This document shows, piece by piece, positions 17,844 to 26,896 of a stretch of 64,000 bases of DNA. The position numbers and the translations under genes are program-made. Position 1 is the stretch's first letter. Every line of letters starts with the position of its first letter. The notes under the pieces were generated by a model. That model was not told where the DNA came from. It did not search any database and saw nothing but the letters and a program-made list of their open reading frames with translations. This DNA comes from Clostridiales bacterium (GTDB taxonomy: Bacteria > Bacillota > Clostridia > Christensenellales > CAG-314), in assembly GCA_022508305.1 (NCBI GenBank), contig JAFLVM010000002.1, forward strand, positions 27,729-91,728, given 5' to 3'.

Positions 17844-18857
17844 TTGAAAAAGTCCGTAAAAAAAGCTCTATCAATCGTGGTGTGTTTGGTGTTCGCCTTC
17901 TGCTTCGTTGGCGTGCTTTCTGCATGCTACGATCCCGATGAACACGAACATGACTTTACAGTGTACGAAATTCGCGACTACTGCCATTTGATGGAGTGCG
18001 CTTGCGGCAAGTACGAAGAGGGAGAGCACGCATACGACAGCAACAATGTTTGTACAGTTTGTGGCGCAAAAGATCATGAGCATGAATTCAACACGTACAA
18101 GCCCTATCCCTACGATGTCGATATGCATTGGATTGCTTGCGAGTGCGGTGTAGTTGGCTATTACGAAGCACACGACTACGAAGAGGGTAGCAACGTCTGC
18201 TCAAAGTGCCATGAGGTAAGACATGAGCACAACTGGGAGTACGTTGGCGAACGTGACGAGCTGTATCATAATCTAACGTGTAATCTTTGCAACAAAATGC
18301 TGTCCGCCGTGCACGACTGTACGGAAGACGCGCCCTGTTCCGGTTGCGGTTACACTCTGCATGAGCACTTGTGGGAGGTTGTAGATCAAGGCAACTTCGA
18401 CGAGCATATAGTAAAGTGCACTGTATGTGAGCTCACCGACATTAAAGCGCACGACTTTGAAAACAGTGACGTTTGCTCACAGTGCGGGGCAGAAAAACAC
18501 GTTCACCGTTGGCAGTGGACGGGCGAGAGTAGCGCAAACATTCACTACCTGTACTGCGAGGACTGCAACGGGTACGGTTTCGAGGAACACTCTTTTGCCG
18601 ATGGTGGCGACACCTGTCTTGTTTGCGGCGCGCCTCCTCACACTCACGATTGGAAGTTTATCAACGGTTGCCAAATAACATCTAAATACCACCAGCTTTA
18701 CTGTGACGAATGCGGTTCGGATGGTTGGCAAGAACATGTGTACGGCGATGACGGTAAATGTAAAAAATGCAATCACGAGCAAGGGACAAGCGGCGGTGGC
18801 TCTACTGACCCCGAACCGCTTTGCTACGTTGAGAATATAAAAAGAAAACTACTGTGA
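17844..18857 (+). CDS. His/Cys-repeat lipoprotein
   Basis: 337 residues starting with TTG behind AAGG. The signal peptide ends in the lipobox LSAC (near residue 28), so it should be a lipid-anchored surface protein. The mature part is six to seven repeats of about 45 residues, each with H-x-H-x-aromatic, a CxxCG-type pair, a conserved H, and a second CxxCG pair; metal binding, probably zinc, is inferred. After the last repeat comes a GTSGGGSTDPEP linker and then only 12 residues (ending IKRKLL), as if a C-terminal domain was lost. Function unknown. Confidence 0.8.
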   Translation: MKKSVKKALSIVVCLVFAFCFVGVLSACYDPDEHEHDFTVYEIRDYCHLMECACGKYEEGEHAYDSNNVCTVCGAKDHEHEFNTYKPYPYDVDMHWIACECGVVGYYEAHDYEEGSNVCSKCHEVRHEHNWEYVGERDELYHNLTCNLCNKMLSAVHDCTEDAPCSGCGYTLHEHLWEVVDQGNFDEHIVKCTVCELTDIKAHDFENSDVCSQCGAEKHVHRWQWTGESSANIHYLYCEDCNGYGFEEHSFADGGDTCLVCGAPPHTHDWKFINGCQITSKYHQLYCDECGSDGWQEHVYGDDGKCKKCNHEQGTSGGGSTDPEPLCYVENIKRKLL

Positions 18858-18886
18858 CATAACAATAATGAATCAGAAAACAATAG

Positions 18887-18919
18887 AAAAGGCTTGCGAT
18901 TTATAACCGTAAGCCTTTT
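18887..18919 (+). terminator. Terminator after the His/Cys-repeat lipoprotein
   Basis: AAAAGGCTT (18887-18895) pairs with AAGCCTTTT (18911-18919). Confidence 0.7.
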
Positions 18920-18954
18920 CACTTCGCCAGTGGGGCAAGTAGGTTCGTATGCAA
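18920..18954 (+). repeat. Intergenic repeat, family A, copy 1
   Basis: The block CACTTCGCCAGTGGGGCAAG followed by TAGGTTCGTATGCA recurs with four mismatches or fewer at 52812-52845 and in part, inverted, near 56020-56044. Confidence 0.7.
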
Positions 18955-18971
18955 AATTAGTTACGTTATGT

Positions 18972-18999
18972 AAAAAAAGCTCCCTTGTGTAAGGGGAGC
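18972..18999 (-). terminator. Terminator of glyQS
   Basis: On the minus strand GCTCCCC and GGGAGC arms surround a short loop and are followed by seven T's. The hairpin sequence reappears at 57464-57480. Confidence 0.85.
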
Positions 19000-19008
19000 G
19001 GTTTTCAA

Positions 19009-20397
19009 TTAATAAATAAATATTCTCTTTTTCAAGTAGTCTTTGAGTTCGGTCAATGCTACGCGTTCCTGCTGCATACTGTCGCGGTCGCGGACGGTTA
19101 CGCAGCCGTCGATTTCCGTGTCAAAGTCCACCGTAATGCAATATGGGGTGCCGATTTCGTCCTGACGGCGGTAGCGTTTACCTATGGAACCCGCTTCGTC
19201 GTAGTCGCAAGTAAACTCTTTCAACAGGTCGTTGTACAGAGCAGTTGCAGGCTCGGCAAGCTTCTTTGACAGGGGCAGTACGCACGCTTTCACGGGCGCA
19301 AGTTCGGGGTGGAGGTGGAGTACCACACGGGTGTCGCCCTCGCCAACCTCTTCCTCGTCGTAGGCGTTGGCAAGGAAGGCAAGGAATGCTCTGTCCGCTC
19401 CGAGACTTGGCTCGATAACGTAGGGAATAAAGCGTTCGTTGGTTACAGGGTCGGTGTAGTCAAGCGTTTCGCCGCTTACTTCCGAGTGACGCGTAAGGTC
19501 GTAGTCGGTGCGGTCGGCAATTCCCCACAGCTCACCCCAACCGAAGGGGAATTTTACTTCGAAGTCGGTGGTTGCCTTGCTGTAGAAACACAGTTCGTCC
19601 TTGTCGTGATCGCGAAGTCTCAAATTTTCCTCTTTCATGCCGAGGTCGAGTAGCCATTGCTTGCAAAAGTTTTTCCAATATTCAAACCATTCGAGGTCGG
19701 TGCCGGGTTTGCAGAAAAATTCCAGTTCCATTTGCTCAAATTCGCGAATACGGAAGATGAAGTTGCCGGGGGTTATCTCGTTACGGAAGGATTTACCTAT
19801 TTGACCGATACCGAATGGCAGCTTTCTGCGAGTGGTGCGGCACACGTTCTTGAAGTTGACGAAAATGCCCTGCGCCGTTTCGGGACGGAGGTAAACGGTG
19901 GACGTGGAGTTTTCCGTCACGCCGATAAAGGTCTTGAACATGAGGTTGAATTTACGAATGGGTGTAAAATCGCACTTTCCGCACACGGGGCAGTGTATTT
20001 CGTGTTCCTTAATGTAGTCGGACATATGTTCGTCGGACATGCCGGCAACGGTGTTCGGCAAATTGTGTTTTGCCTGATATTCCTCAATGAGGTTGTCAGC
20101 GCGGTAACGGGTTTTGCAACCCTTGCAGTCCATCAATGGGTCGCTAAATCCGCCGAGGTGTCCGCTTGCCTCCCACGTTTTGGGGTTCATGAGAATTGCG
20201 GTGTCCAGTCCAACGTTGAGCGGGTTTTCTTTGACGAACTTTCTATACCACACCTGCTTGATATTGTTTTTCATTTCCACACCCAAGGGACCGTAATCCC
20301 ACGAGTTGCTAAGTCCGCCGTAAATTTCGCTGCCTGCGTAAATGAAACCGCGTCCTTTGCACAAATTTACCAGCTTGTCCATTGTCAGCTTTGCCAT
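19009..20397 (-). CDS. glyQS: Glycyl-tRNA synthetase, homodimeric type
   Basis: 462 residues, class II. The N-terminus ([20 protein letters not shown]) and the motif 2 region ([14 protein letters not shown] and [14 protein letters not shown]) are diagnostic of the alpha2-type enzyme; a Cys pair set (CKGCKTRY and CPVCGKCDF) suggests a zinc site. It charges tRNA-Gly. AGGAGAG precedes the ATG. The short leader contains no T-box. Confidence 0.97.
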   Translation of the reverse strand: MAKLTMDKLVNLCKGRGFIYAGSEIYGGLSNSWDYGPLGVEMKNNIKQVWYRKFVKENPLNVGLDTAILMNPKTWEASGHLGGFSDPLMDCKGCKTRYRADNLIEEYQAKHNLPNTVAGMSDEHMSDYIKEHEIHCPVCGKCDFTPIRKFNLMFKTFIGVTENSTSTVYLRPETAQGIFVNFKNVCRTTRRKLPFGIGQIGKSFRNEITPGNFIFRIREFEQMELEFFCKPGTDLEWFEYWKNFCKQWLLDLGMKEENLRLRDHDKDELCFYSKATTDFEVKFPFGWGELWGIADRTDYDLTRHSEVSGETLDYTDPVTNERFIPYVIEPSLGADRAFLAFLANAYDEEEVGEGDTRVVLHLHPELAPVKACVLPLSKKLAEPATALYNDLLKEFTCDYDEAGSIGKRYRRQDEIGTPYCITVDFDTEIDGCVTVRDRDSMQQERVALTELKDYLKKRIFIY

Positions 20398-20427
20398 AGT
20401 TTCTCTCCTACTTTTGTTGTGATTTCA

Positions 20428-20456
20428 TTCTAAAATTTTGAACAAATTTTGTCAAG
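20428..20456 (-). promoter_or_regulatory. Promoter of glyQS
   Basis: On the minus strand TTGACA (20451-20456), 17 bp, TAGAAT (20428-20433). Confidence 0.8.
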
Positions 20457-20517
20457 CAACTTGCGCATTGTGCACTAAATATATTATATGTACATATGCG
20501 CACAGTCCAATTTACCA

Positions 20518-20547
20518 TTGACAACATCAAGTTGTATGGTATATACT
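20518..20547 (+). promoter_or_regulatory. Promoter of the DUF2804 gene
   Basis: TTGACA (20518-20523), 18 bp, TATACT (20542-20547). It lies inside the longest possible reading frame of the next gene, which supports the later start codon. Confidence 0.7.
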
Positions 20548-20630
20548 TATTTGCGCAAGGAATGAGGCACAGTTGTTGCGGCAATCCCGCAAAAAAACGT
20601 TTGCCTTGTAAAAAACAGGGCGTATTACCT

Positions 20631-21638
20631 ATGATAGAAATTACCAGCACAAAAGAACTACTTGACCCAAGCGGACGTCTTGCAACGGCAGGCTACGCCA
20701 CGCACATGAACTTTAACTACGACAAGTCGGCGGTGAAGTGTCCGCCGTTACGTCTAAAGGAATGGGATTTTTACCAAGTTCACTTTGACGACCGCTACGT
20801 GTTGCAAATGACGGTAGGGCACGTATCCTACGCGGTGCAAATTTCCGCGGCGCTTTTGGATTTGAAAACGGGCGTTTGTCGCAGGGTAGGTAAAACCACC
20901 GCCCGTAACGCGTCTTTTATAAAGAACATGCCGGTAAACCCCGAAGTTCCCAACACAATTCGGTACTTCAGCAGAAATGCTCACGTTCAGTTTGAAGTGA
21001 CGGACAAATTTCGCCGTCTTGCCATGACTTTCACCGATTTTTCAGGCATTAAGGCGGAAATAAATCTGGAATTGAACAACGTCAGCAAGAACAAGGAAAA
21101 AATGGTAATTGCAATACCATTTGCCGACCCACGTCAGTGGTACCTCAATTACAAGGAAAATTGTTTTGTCGTCAACGGCTACTGTCGCATAGAGGATGTT
21201 GCCTACGACATAAAGGACGGCTTTGGCTTACTGGACTGGGGCAGGGGCGTCTGGCCATATCATCACAACTGGGTGTGGGGCAACGGCGGAACGCTTGTTG
21301 ACGGTAAGCACTTTGGTTTCAACATTGGTTGGGGCTTCGGCAACACCGAGGCAGCCACGGAAAACATGTTTTTCTACGACAACAAAGCGTACAAGCTGGG
21401 AATAGTCACGGAAATTCAAATGGGCGACACCTACCGCTACGTCGATTTGGACAAGAGGTTTGTTTTCAGTGTGGAACCCATCTACGACAACTTTACTAAG
21501 ACCAACATGCTGTGGGTCAAGAACAAGTGCCACCAACTGTTTGGCAAGTGGAGCGGTTACGTCGTTCTCGATGACGGAACTAAGGTGGACGTTCCTCCCT
21601 TCGTTGCCTTTTGTGAAAAAGCGGAAAACAACTGGTAA
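20631..21638 (+). CDS. DUF2804 family protein
   Basis: 335 residues from the ATG at 20631. The sequence is beta- and aromatic-rich, with YHHNWVWGNGGTLVDGKHFGFNIGWGFG near residues 205-230, characteristic of DUF2804. No signal peptide is seen from this start. The family has no established activity; a lipocalin- or glycan-enzyme-like fold is sometimes suggested. A longer in-frame start at 20496 overlaps the promoter and is disfavoured. The Shine-Dalgarno is weak. Confidence 0.8.
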   Translation: MIEITSTKELLDPSGRLATAGYATHMNFNYDKSAVKCPPLRLKEWDFYQVHFDDRYVLQMTVGHVSYAVQISAALLDLKTGVCRRVGKTTARNASFIKNMPVNPEVPNTIRYFSRNAHVQFEVTDKFRRLAMTFTDFSGIKAEINLELNNVSKNKEKMVIAIPFADPRQWYLNYKENCFVVNGYCRIEDVAYDIKDGFGLLDWGRGVWPYHHNWVWGNGGTLVDGKHFGFNIGWGFGNTEAATENMFFYDNKAYKLGIVTEIQMGDTYRYVDLDKRFVFSVEPIYDNFTKTNMLWVKNKCHQLFGKWSGYVVLDDGTKVDVPPFVAFCEKAENNW

Positions 21639-21654
21639 ATTACAAAAAAATGAA

Positions 21655-21690
21655 CATGGGGTGGCAAAAATGCTACCCCTTGTATTTTTT
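21655..21690. terminator. Terminator, ACCCCAT-stem type, between convergent genes
   Basis: ACATGGGGTGGCA and TGCTACCCCTTGT form a hairpin with a 4-nt loop; T's follow on plus and an A-run precedes, so it can serve both strands. Confidence 0.8.
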
Positions 21691-21918
21691 CTTGGTTGCC
21701 TGCCCTCCGCGAAGGTACCTCACGTCCCAGTTGTCGCTCATCACTTCAACAATTTTGTCGTACCGTTGTTTGTCGATTTGCGCAAGCCTTTCGCTCAAAT
21801 CCTTGTGGGCTGTGGACTTGCTCACGCAAAACACCTTCGCCACCTCTCGTACGGTACACTTGTTTAACAACACGTAGTCAGCTGTCTCCAACACCCGTTC
21901 GGCAATATATTCCTTCAT
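21673..21918 (-). CDS. spoIIID: Sporulation regulator SpoIIID
   Basis: 81 residues from the ATG at 21918, which has GGAG 7 nt upstream; the open frame extends 15 codons further without support. MKEYIAERVLETADYVL, the helix-turn-helix VREVAKVFCVSKSTAHKDLSERL and the C-terminal VRYLRGGQATKKKYKG match SpoIIID along its length. In spore formers it acts in the mother cell, activating or repressing genes after sigma-E. Its presence supports sporulation ancestry; no other sporulation gene is in the window. Confidence 0.95.
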   Translation of the reverse strand: MKEYIAERVLETADYVLLNKCTVREVAKVFCVSKSTAHKDLSERLAQIDKQRYDKIVEVMSDNWDVRYLRGGQATKKKYKG

Positions 21919-22087
21919 CAACTGCTCCGACAATTTTGCTGTTACTATTAAATGTCGAAACAACGCGAAATATGACTGAACCGCAGATAAAACCGTCGGA
22001 ATTGCTTGCTTTTGACCGTATCATGTCTGTAAGGCTTATTGTAAAATACAATGCCACACTAATTGTTGACGATTTCATTTTACTGCC

Positions 22088-22116
22088 TTTACAAATCTAC
22101 GGAACAGTGTTATCAT
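22088..22116 (+). promoter_or_regulatory. Possible promoter of the rubredoxin/rubrerythrin pair
   Basis: TTTACA (22088-22093), 17 bp, TATCAT (22111-22116). A TATAAT at 22116-22121 overlaps but has no well-placed -35. Confidence 0.45.
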
Positions 22117-22153
22117 ATAATTACCATTGAAAATCAACAAAGGAGATACACTT

Positions 22154-22267
22154 ATGAAAAAATGGGTTTGTAACGTTTGCGGTTACGTTCACGAAGGCGA
22201 CGAAGCTCCCGAGATTTGCCCTCTTTGTGGCGTTGGCGCGGAAGATTTTAGTGAAGTAGAGGAATAG
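22154..22267 (+). CDS. Minimal rubredoxin-like protein (37 residues)
   Basis: A very short iron-binding protein: two CxxCG-type pairs (WVCNVCGY and ICPLCG) around EGDEAPE. Its ribosome-binding site is AAAGGAG. It is shorter than ordinary rubredoxins (about 52 residues) and nearly identical over its first 25 residues to the N-terminus of the rubrerythrin encoded 50 nt downstream. Electron transfer to that rubrerythrin during peroxide reduction is inferred. Confidence 0.85.
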   Translation: MKKWVCNVCGYVHEGDEAPEICPLCGVGAEDFSEVEE

Positions 22268-22317
22268 TTCGCGTATTGCGAAAAATATTTTAAAGAGATA
22301 AAAGGAGAAAAATTATT

Positions 22318-22860
22318 ATGAAATTTGTATGTTCCGTTTGCGGATACGTTCACGAAGGTGACGAAGCCCCCGAAAGATGCCCTCAATGCAAGGCGCCCAA
22401 AGCGAAATTCGTTGCTCAAGCAGCAGAAATGAACTGGGCGGCAGAACACGTCGTAGGCGTAGCTAAGGGTGTTCCTCAAGACATCATTGACGACCTTAGA
22501 ATGAACTTTAACGGCGAGTGCAGCGAGGTTGGTATGTACCTTGCAATGGCGCGCGTTGCTCACAGAGAAGGCTATCCCGAAATCGGTTTATATTGGGAAA
22601 AGGCAGCTTGGGAAGAGGCAGAGCACGCAGCAAAGTTTGCAGAGCTTTTAGGTGAAGTTGTGTCTGACAGCACTGCTCAGAACCTCAAAGTACGCATCGA
22701 GGCGGAAAACGGCGCAACGATGGGCAAAACCCAACTTGCTAAGCGCGCAAAAGAACTCGGTTTGGACGCCATTCACGACACAGTACACGAGATGGCTCGC
22801 GACGAGGCTCGTCACGGCAAGGCATTCCTTGGACTTTACAACCGTTACTTCAAGAAGTAA
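22318..22860 (+). CDS. Reverse rubrerythrin (N-terminal rubredoxin domain)
   Basis: 180 residues. The rubredoxin domain comes first ([22 protein letters not shown], residues 3-24 in part), followed by a four-helix di-iron domain with [31 protein letters not shown] and [14 protein letters not shown] carrying the Glu and His ligands. This domain order is that of reverse rubrerythrin, an NADH-driven peroxide reductase of anaerobes. AAAGGAG precedes the ATG. It is probably co-transcribed with the small rubredoxin. Confidence 0.93.
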   Translation: MKFVCSVCGYVHEGDEAPERCPQCKAPKAKFVAQAAEMNWAAEHVVGVAKGVPQDIIDDLRMNFNGECSEVGMYLAMARVAHREGYPEIGLYWEKAAWEEAEHAAKFAELLGEVVSDSTAQNLKVRIEAENGATMGKTQLAKRAKELGLDAIHDTVHEMARDEARHGKAFLGLYNRYFKK

Positions 22861-22888
22861 GACTCGGGTAACTTATCTTTATTTGTAT

Positions 22889-22920
22889 GGACTTCCTGTT
22901 GCAGGGAAGTCCTTTGTTTT
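22889..22920 (+). terminator. Terminator after rubrerythrin
   Basis: GGACTTCC (22889-22896) pairs with GGAAGTCC (22905-22912), then a T-rich tract. Confidence 0.85.
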
Positions 22921-22951
22921 ATTTATTTAAATTATATTATTTGTATAAGTA

Positions 22952-22980
22952 TTGCAAGAAACGTTAAATTGTAGTACAAT
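22952..22980 (+). promoter_or_regulatory. Promoter of the patatin gene and following block
   Basis: TTGCAA (22952-22957), 17 bp, TACAAT (22975-22980). The predicted start is about 7 nt before the ATG, giving almost no leader. Confidence 0.7.
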
Positions 22981-22994
22981 AAAATATACGTTAT

Positions 22995-23813
22995 ATGGTT
23001 ACGTTTAAAAGAAAAACAAAAACACCAAACACACAGGACAGGCGCAAGCTCAATTTCAAGTTGGGTTTGGCTTTGTCCGGCGGCGGCACTCGCGGGCTTG
23101 CGCACATTGGCGTACTCAAGGCATTTTCGGAAGAACGCATTGGCTTTGACTGTGTTGCAGGTACTTCTTTCGGGTCTCTTGTGGGCGCGCTGTACTGCGC
23201 AGGCGTTAATATTGACGACATGGTGGAGGCTGCAAAGCATATCACCCGCAAAGATATCGTCAGCCGACTGTGGGTAGGGTCGGACGCGGGCAACATTGCT
23301 AAGGCGGTCAAACCGTTTCTGGAAAACAAAACCTTCAAGGACTTAACCGTTCCGTTTGCAGCGGTTGCCGTGGACATCACGGATGGACAGGAAGTAGTGC
23401 TTACTGACGGCAACGTTTCCAAAGCTGTTTCTGCATCCTGCGCCGTTCCCGCATTGTTCAAACCCGTCGAAATGGACGGTATGCTGCTCGTTGACGGAGG
23501 TCTGCTCAACAACATGCCCGCAGACGTATGTAGGGCAATGGGGGCGGAAATTGTCATTGGTGTGGACTTGAATCACAATCGCGGGCAGGGCACGAAGTCC
23601 AAGAAGATAGGAAATATTTTGCTTGCCACTTGGAACATTGCCTTGAAATCCACAATGTACAAGGGGCAGCTCAACAGCGATTTGATCATCGAACCTGAAC
23701 TGTCGGATTTCAACCGCACCAGTTTGAAGGACGTGGACGAAATGGTGGAAGAGGGCTACCGCGCAGCCAAGGACAAAATGTCGGAAATAAAACACCTTTT
23801 ACAAATAAAATAG
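22995..23813 (+). CDS. Patatin-like phospholipase
   Basis: 272 residues. The oxyanion motif LALSGGGTRGLAHIGVL (near residue 20), the nucleophile elbow GTSFGSLVGA (near residue 55) and the catalytic-dyad segment VDGGLLNNMPAD (near residue 170) are all intact. It is a predicted Ser/Asp lipid acyl hydrolase with no signal peptide, so cytosolic. No Shine-Dalgarno precedes the ATG. It is the first gene of a same-strand block running through the shikimate genes. Confidence 0.93.
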   Translation: MVTFKRKTKTPNTQDRRKLNFKLGLALSGGGTRGLAHIGVLKAFSEERIGFDCVAGTSFGSLVGALYCAGVNIDDMVEAAKHITRKDIVSRLWVGSDAGNIAKAVKPFLENKTFKDLTVPFAAVAVDITDGQEVVLTDGNVSKAVSASCAVPALFKPVEMDGMLLVDGGLLNNMPADVCRAMGAEIVIGVDLNHNRGQGTKSKKIGNILLATWNIALKSTMYKGQLNSDLIIEPELSDFNRTSLKDVDEMVEEGYRAAKDKMSEIKHLLQIK

Positions 23814-23829
23814 GCTTAAGGAGTAGAAA

Positions 23830-25605
23830 ATGAAGCGTCAATGGAAAATTGCGTTTGCTATAATTTGTTGCGTAGCGTTGCTTTCGACGCTGCTTGTGGC
23901 GTGCGACATAAACGTCTGGGCGACTTTTGACCCCAACTACGATGGAGCGCAGCCTATTTACGTCGGTACGATATTCGGCTCGTCGGTAACTCCTCCGACT
24001 GTTAAGCGCGACGGATACGAATTTGCAGGTTGGTACCTCGATTCCGCTTGTACCGAAGTTGCAACGGAAAACGATTTCGTTCTATTCGATTACGCAACAT
24101 TCTACGCCAAGTGGACGAAGATTGAAGTAACTCTGGTAAGCATATCCGCCACCTACAACGGCAGCAATTTGGAAGTGGGTTGGGCGGTACACGAAAGTCA
24201 ATTTACCGTTACGGCTAACTATTCGGACGGTAGCAGCAAGACGGTGACGGACTTCACCATTTCTACAGTGGACACGTCAACCGTCGGACAAAAGACTGTA
24301 ACCGTTTCCTACGAGGAAAACAACGTCACCAAAACGACTGAAGTGACGGTAACCGTAGTGGAACTTGTCGAGGACAAAACGCTTGTAAATATTTCGGCGG
24401 TCTATACGGGCGGCGACGTACTTGTCGGACAACAACCTGAAGAAAGCGCGCTCGTCGTCACCGCCTACTACGACAACGACACGCAACGCGTAGTGACTGA
24501 CTTTGAAACGGACGCAATTGACACTGACACGGTCGGCGAAAAGGTTTGGACTGTTTCCTACACGGAAAACGAGGTTACCAAGACTACGACTGTGACAATT
24601 AACGTAGTTACTAACACAGTTGCAGATATATACATACATTTTTTGGAGTTGGGCAACAACTCTAACGGTGACTGTATTTATATCAAGGCGGGCGACACAG
24701 ATATTTTGATTGACGCGGGTTCAACGGCAGGAAGCGCGCCCACAATTCAAAAATACGTCAATCAATATTGCAAGGACGGCATTTTGGAATACGTAATAGT
24801 AACACACGGCGACACCGACCATATTGCTGCGTTTACACGTTCAAAAAATTCAGGCGGCGGAATTTTCGAAATGTACGAGTGCAAAACGATAATAGACTTT
24901 GTCCGTACAGGTAAAAATACGTCTACGCTAACAGAGTATTTCGCAAGACGTGACGAAGAGGTGGCTGCGGGCGCAAATCACTACACGGCGCTTGAGTGCT
25001 ACAACAATGAAAACGGCGCTCAACGCGTGTATCAGCTTGCTGACGGCATAACCATGGAAATACTTTATCAAAAGTATTACGAAACAAGCACGTCCAATGA
25101 AAACGATTACTCGGTGTGTGTAATGTTCACGCAAGGCGACAATCACTACCTATTCCTCGGCGACCTTGAAGAGGCGGGCGAAAAGTCACTTGTAGAAATG
25201 AACCCTGATTTGCCTAAGGTTGAGCTGTACAAGGCAGGACATCACGGCTCACAGACTTCCGCAAGCGAATTGTTGATGGCAAAAATTCAACCTCAATACA
25301 TTTGCATTTGCTGTGTAGCAGGACACACTGAGTACACGCAAAATCTTGAAAACACATTCCCCGCGCAGTCCTTTATTGATCGAATTGCGCCCTACACCGA
25401 CAACGTGTACGCAACTACCTGGGGACACATCAAGCTCAACTCCAACGGACGTTGGAACAGCGACGGATACGAGTCAATGAACGGTAATATTACCTTCTCA
25501 TGCGTCAACGGCGTGATAGAAGTTCACGGTTCCAACAACGACACCAAGCTCAAGGACACGCAGTGGTTCAGTGAATACCGCACGATGCCGGAGGCGTGGA
25601 AATAA
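23830..25605 (+). CDS. Lipoprotein with InlB-like, Ig-like and ComEC-type metallo-beta-lactamase domains
   Basis: 591 residues. Signal peptide with lipobox LVAC near residue 25; then an InlB B-repeat (DGYEFAGWYLDSAC, residues 58-71); two Ig-like repeats of about 85 residues (residues 95-265); then a metallo-beta-lactamase fold from residue 268. The metal site is THGDTDH near residue 326, with GDLEEAGE and KAGHHGSQTS further on, as in the hydrolase domain of ComEC. It is probably an extracellular phosphodiesterase or nuclease tethered by lipid; the substrate is unknown. AAGGAG precedes the ATG, 16 nt after patatin. Confidence 0.85.
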   Translation: MKRQWKIAFAIICCVALLSTLLVACDINVWATFDPNYDGAQPIYVGTIFGSSVTPPTVKRDGYEFAGWYLDSACTEVATENDFVLFDYATFYAKWTKIEVTLVSISATYNGSNLEVGWAVHESQFTVTANYSDGSSKTVTDFTISTVDTSTVGQKTVTVSYEENNVTKTTEVTVTVVELVEDKTLVNISAVYTGGDVLVGQQPEESALVVTAYYDNDTQRVVTDFETDAIDTDTVGEKVWTVSYTENEVTKTTTVTINVVTNTVADIYIHFLELGNNSNGDCIYIKAGDTDILIDAGSTAGSAPTIQKYVNQYCKDGILEYVIVTHGDTDHIAAFTRSKNSGGGIFEMYECKTIIDFVRTGKNTSTLTEYFARRDEEVAAGANHYTALECYNNENGAQRVYQLADGITMEILYQKYYETSTSNENDYSVCVMFTQGDNHYLFLGDLEEAGEKSLVEMNPDLPKVELYKAGHHGSQTSASELLMAKIQPQYICICCVAGHTEYTQNLENTFPAQSFIDRIAPYTDNVYATTWGHIKLNSNGRWNSDGYESMNGNITFSCVNGVIEVHGSNNDTKLKDTQWFSEYRTMPEAWK

Positions 25606-25606
25606 C

Positions 25607-25620
25607 CACCCCATATTGCG
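25607..25620 (+). repeat. ACCCCAT half-element between the two hydrolase genes
   Basis: CACCCCATATTGCG follows the stop codon but has no complementary arm nearby, so it is not a terminator. Confidence 0.5.
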
Positions 25621-25663
25621 AAAAATATAAGCTAAAAATACCAAAGATAGCAAAATTGTTACA

Positions 25664-26872
25664 ATGTCCGCAGAAACAAACGGTAAAACACATGACCCGA
25701 TGACAGCCCAACGCAAGCGCAAATTGTTTGCCGCTTTGAGCGTTGCAATCGTAGTGTTGCTGCTCGCGCTGTTTGTCGTAGGTTACTACTGCGGTTGGTT
25801 TGACGGTCTTGTCTACCGCTACAATAGGACAACTTACAACGTCAACGCAATATTGAGCGAGCAACTGTCTATACACTTTTTGCAAATGCCAAACGGTGTT
25901 AACGGAGATTGCATTTACATAAAGGCGGGCGAAACGGACGTTCTCATTGATGCAGGGTCGCGTCAAAATAGCGCAAGGTACATAAGTAGCTACGTTAACA
26001 GATTTTGTACCGACGGCAAGCTGGAATTCGTAATTGCAACTCACGCGGATTACGACCACGTTTCCGGTTTTACGAGTACAAATCTTGTCAAGGGCATTTT
26101 CGACAGGTACGAATGTGAAACGATAATTCAATTTGCGCGTACCAACAAAGATGCAAATAAAAACGAAACTTATCTTGACTACTGTGTTGCGCGCGACAGG
26201 GAAATTGCAAACGGCGCAAACTGTTACACGGCGCTTGAGTGCTACAACAACGTTAACGGGGCTAAGCGTAGTTATGAACTTGCCGAAGGCATCACAATGA
26301 CGGTGCTATATCAGGAGTACTACGAAACCTACTCGGACAAGGAAAACAACTATTCCGTATGTCTGCTTATTTCGCAGGAGTACGAGCAGGACGGCAAGAC
26401 GGAAAGGAACAACTATCTGCTAATGGGCGATTTGGAAGAGGCAGGCGAGCAGTCGCTTGTGAAATGTAACCCCGATTTGCCCGAGGTTACGCTGTACAAG
26501 GGCAGCCATCACGGTTCTAAAACCTCGTCAAACGACGTGCTGCTAAGACAGATAAAACCTCAAATAGTATGCGTTAACTGTGTGGCGGGCAGCGTTGAAC
26601 ACACGCAAAACCTGCTAAACACATTCCCAACGCAGGACTTTATCAACCGAATTGCGCCCTACACCGACGAGGTTTACGTAACAAACGTAGCGCAAGTGAA
26701 ATTGAACTCAACGGGCAGTTACGTCAATACGGGTTATTCCCCTTTGAACGGCGACGTGGTAATAGCGTGTACGGACGGCGTAATCACAAAATATTTTTCC
26801 AACAGCGACGTAAGGCTCAAGGACACCGAGTGGTTTAAGCAAAATAGAAATTGCCCCGAAAGTTGGTCGTAA
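25664..26872 (+). CDS. Membrane-anchored ComEC-type metallo-beta-lactamase protein
   Basis: 402 residues. A short basic N-terminus and one membrane helix (about residues 22-45) place the rest outside the cell. The catalytic domain begins at IHFLQMPNGVNGDCIYIKAG and has THADYDH near residue 127 and SHHGSKTSSN near residue 282. It is a close paralogue of the preceding lipoprotein's hydrolase domain (shared GDCIYIKAG, ALECYNN and NTFP blocks) but lacks the InlB and Ig modules. No Shine-Dalgarno is visible. Confidence 0.85.
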   Translation: MSAETNGKTHDPMTAQRKRKLFAALSVAIVVLLLALFVVGYYCGWFDGLVYRYNRTTYNVNAILSEQLSIHFLQMPNGVNGDCIYIKAGETDVLIDAGSRQNSARYISSYVNRFCTDGKLEFVIATHADYDHVSGFTSTNLVKGIFDRYECETIIQFARTNKDANKNETYLDYCVARDREIANGANCYTALECYNNVNGAKRSYELAEGITMTVLYQEYYETYSDKENNYSVCLLISQEYEQDGKTERNNYLLMGDLEEAGEQSLVKCNPDLPEVTLYKGSHHGSKTSSNDVLLRQIKPQIVCVNCVAGSVEHTQNLLNTFPTQDFINRIAPYTDEVYVTNVAQVKLNSTGSYVNTGYSPLNGDVVIACTDGVITKYFSNSDVRLKDTEWFKQNRNCPESWS

Positions 26873-26896
26873 GACGGTCACGCATAAAAAACAATC

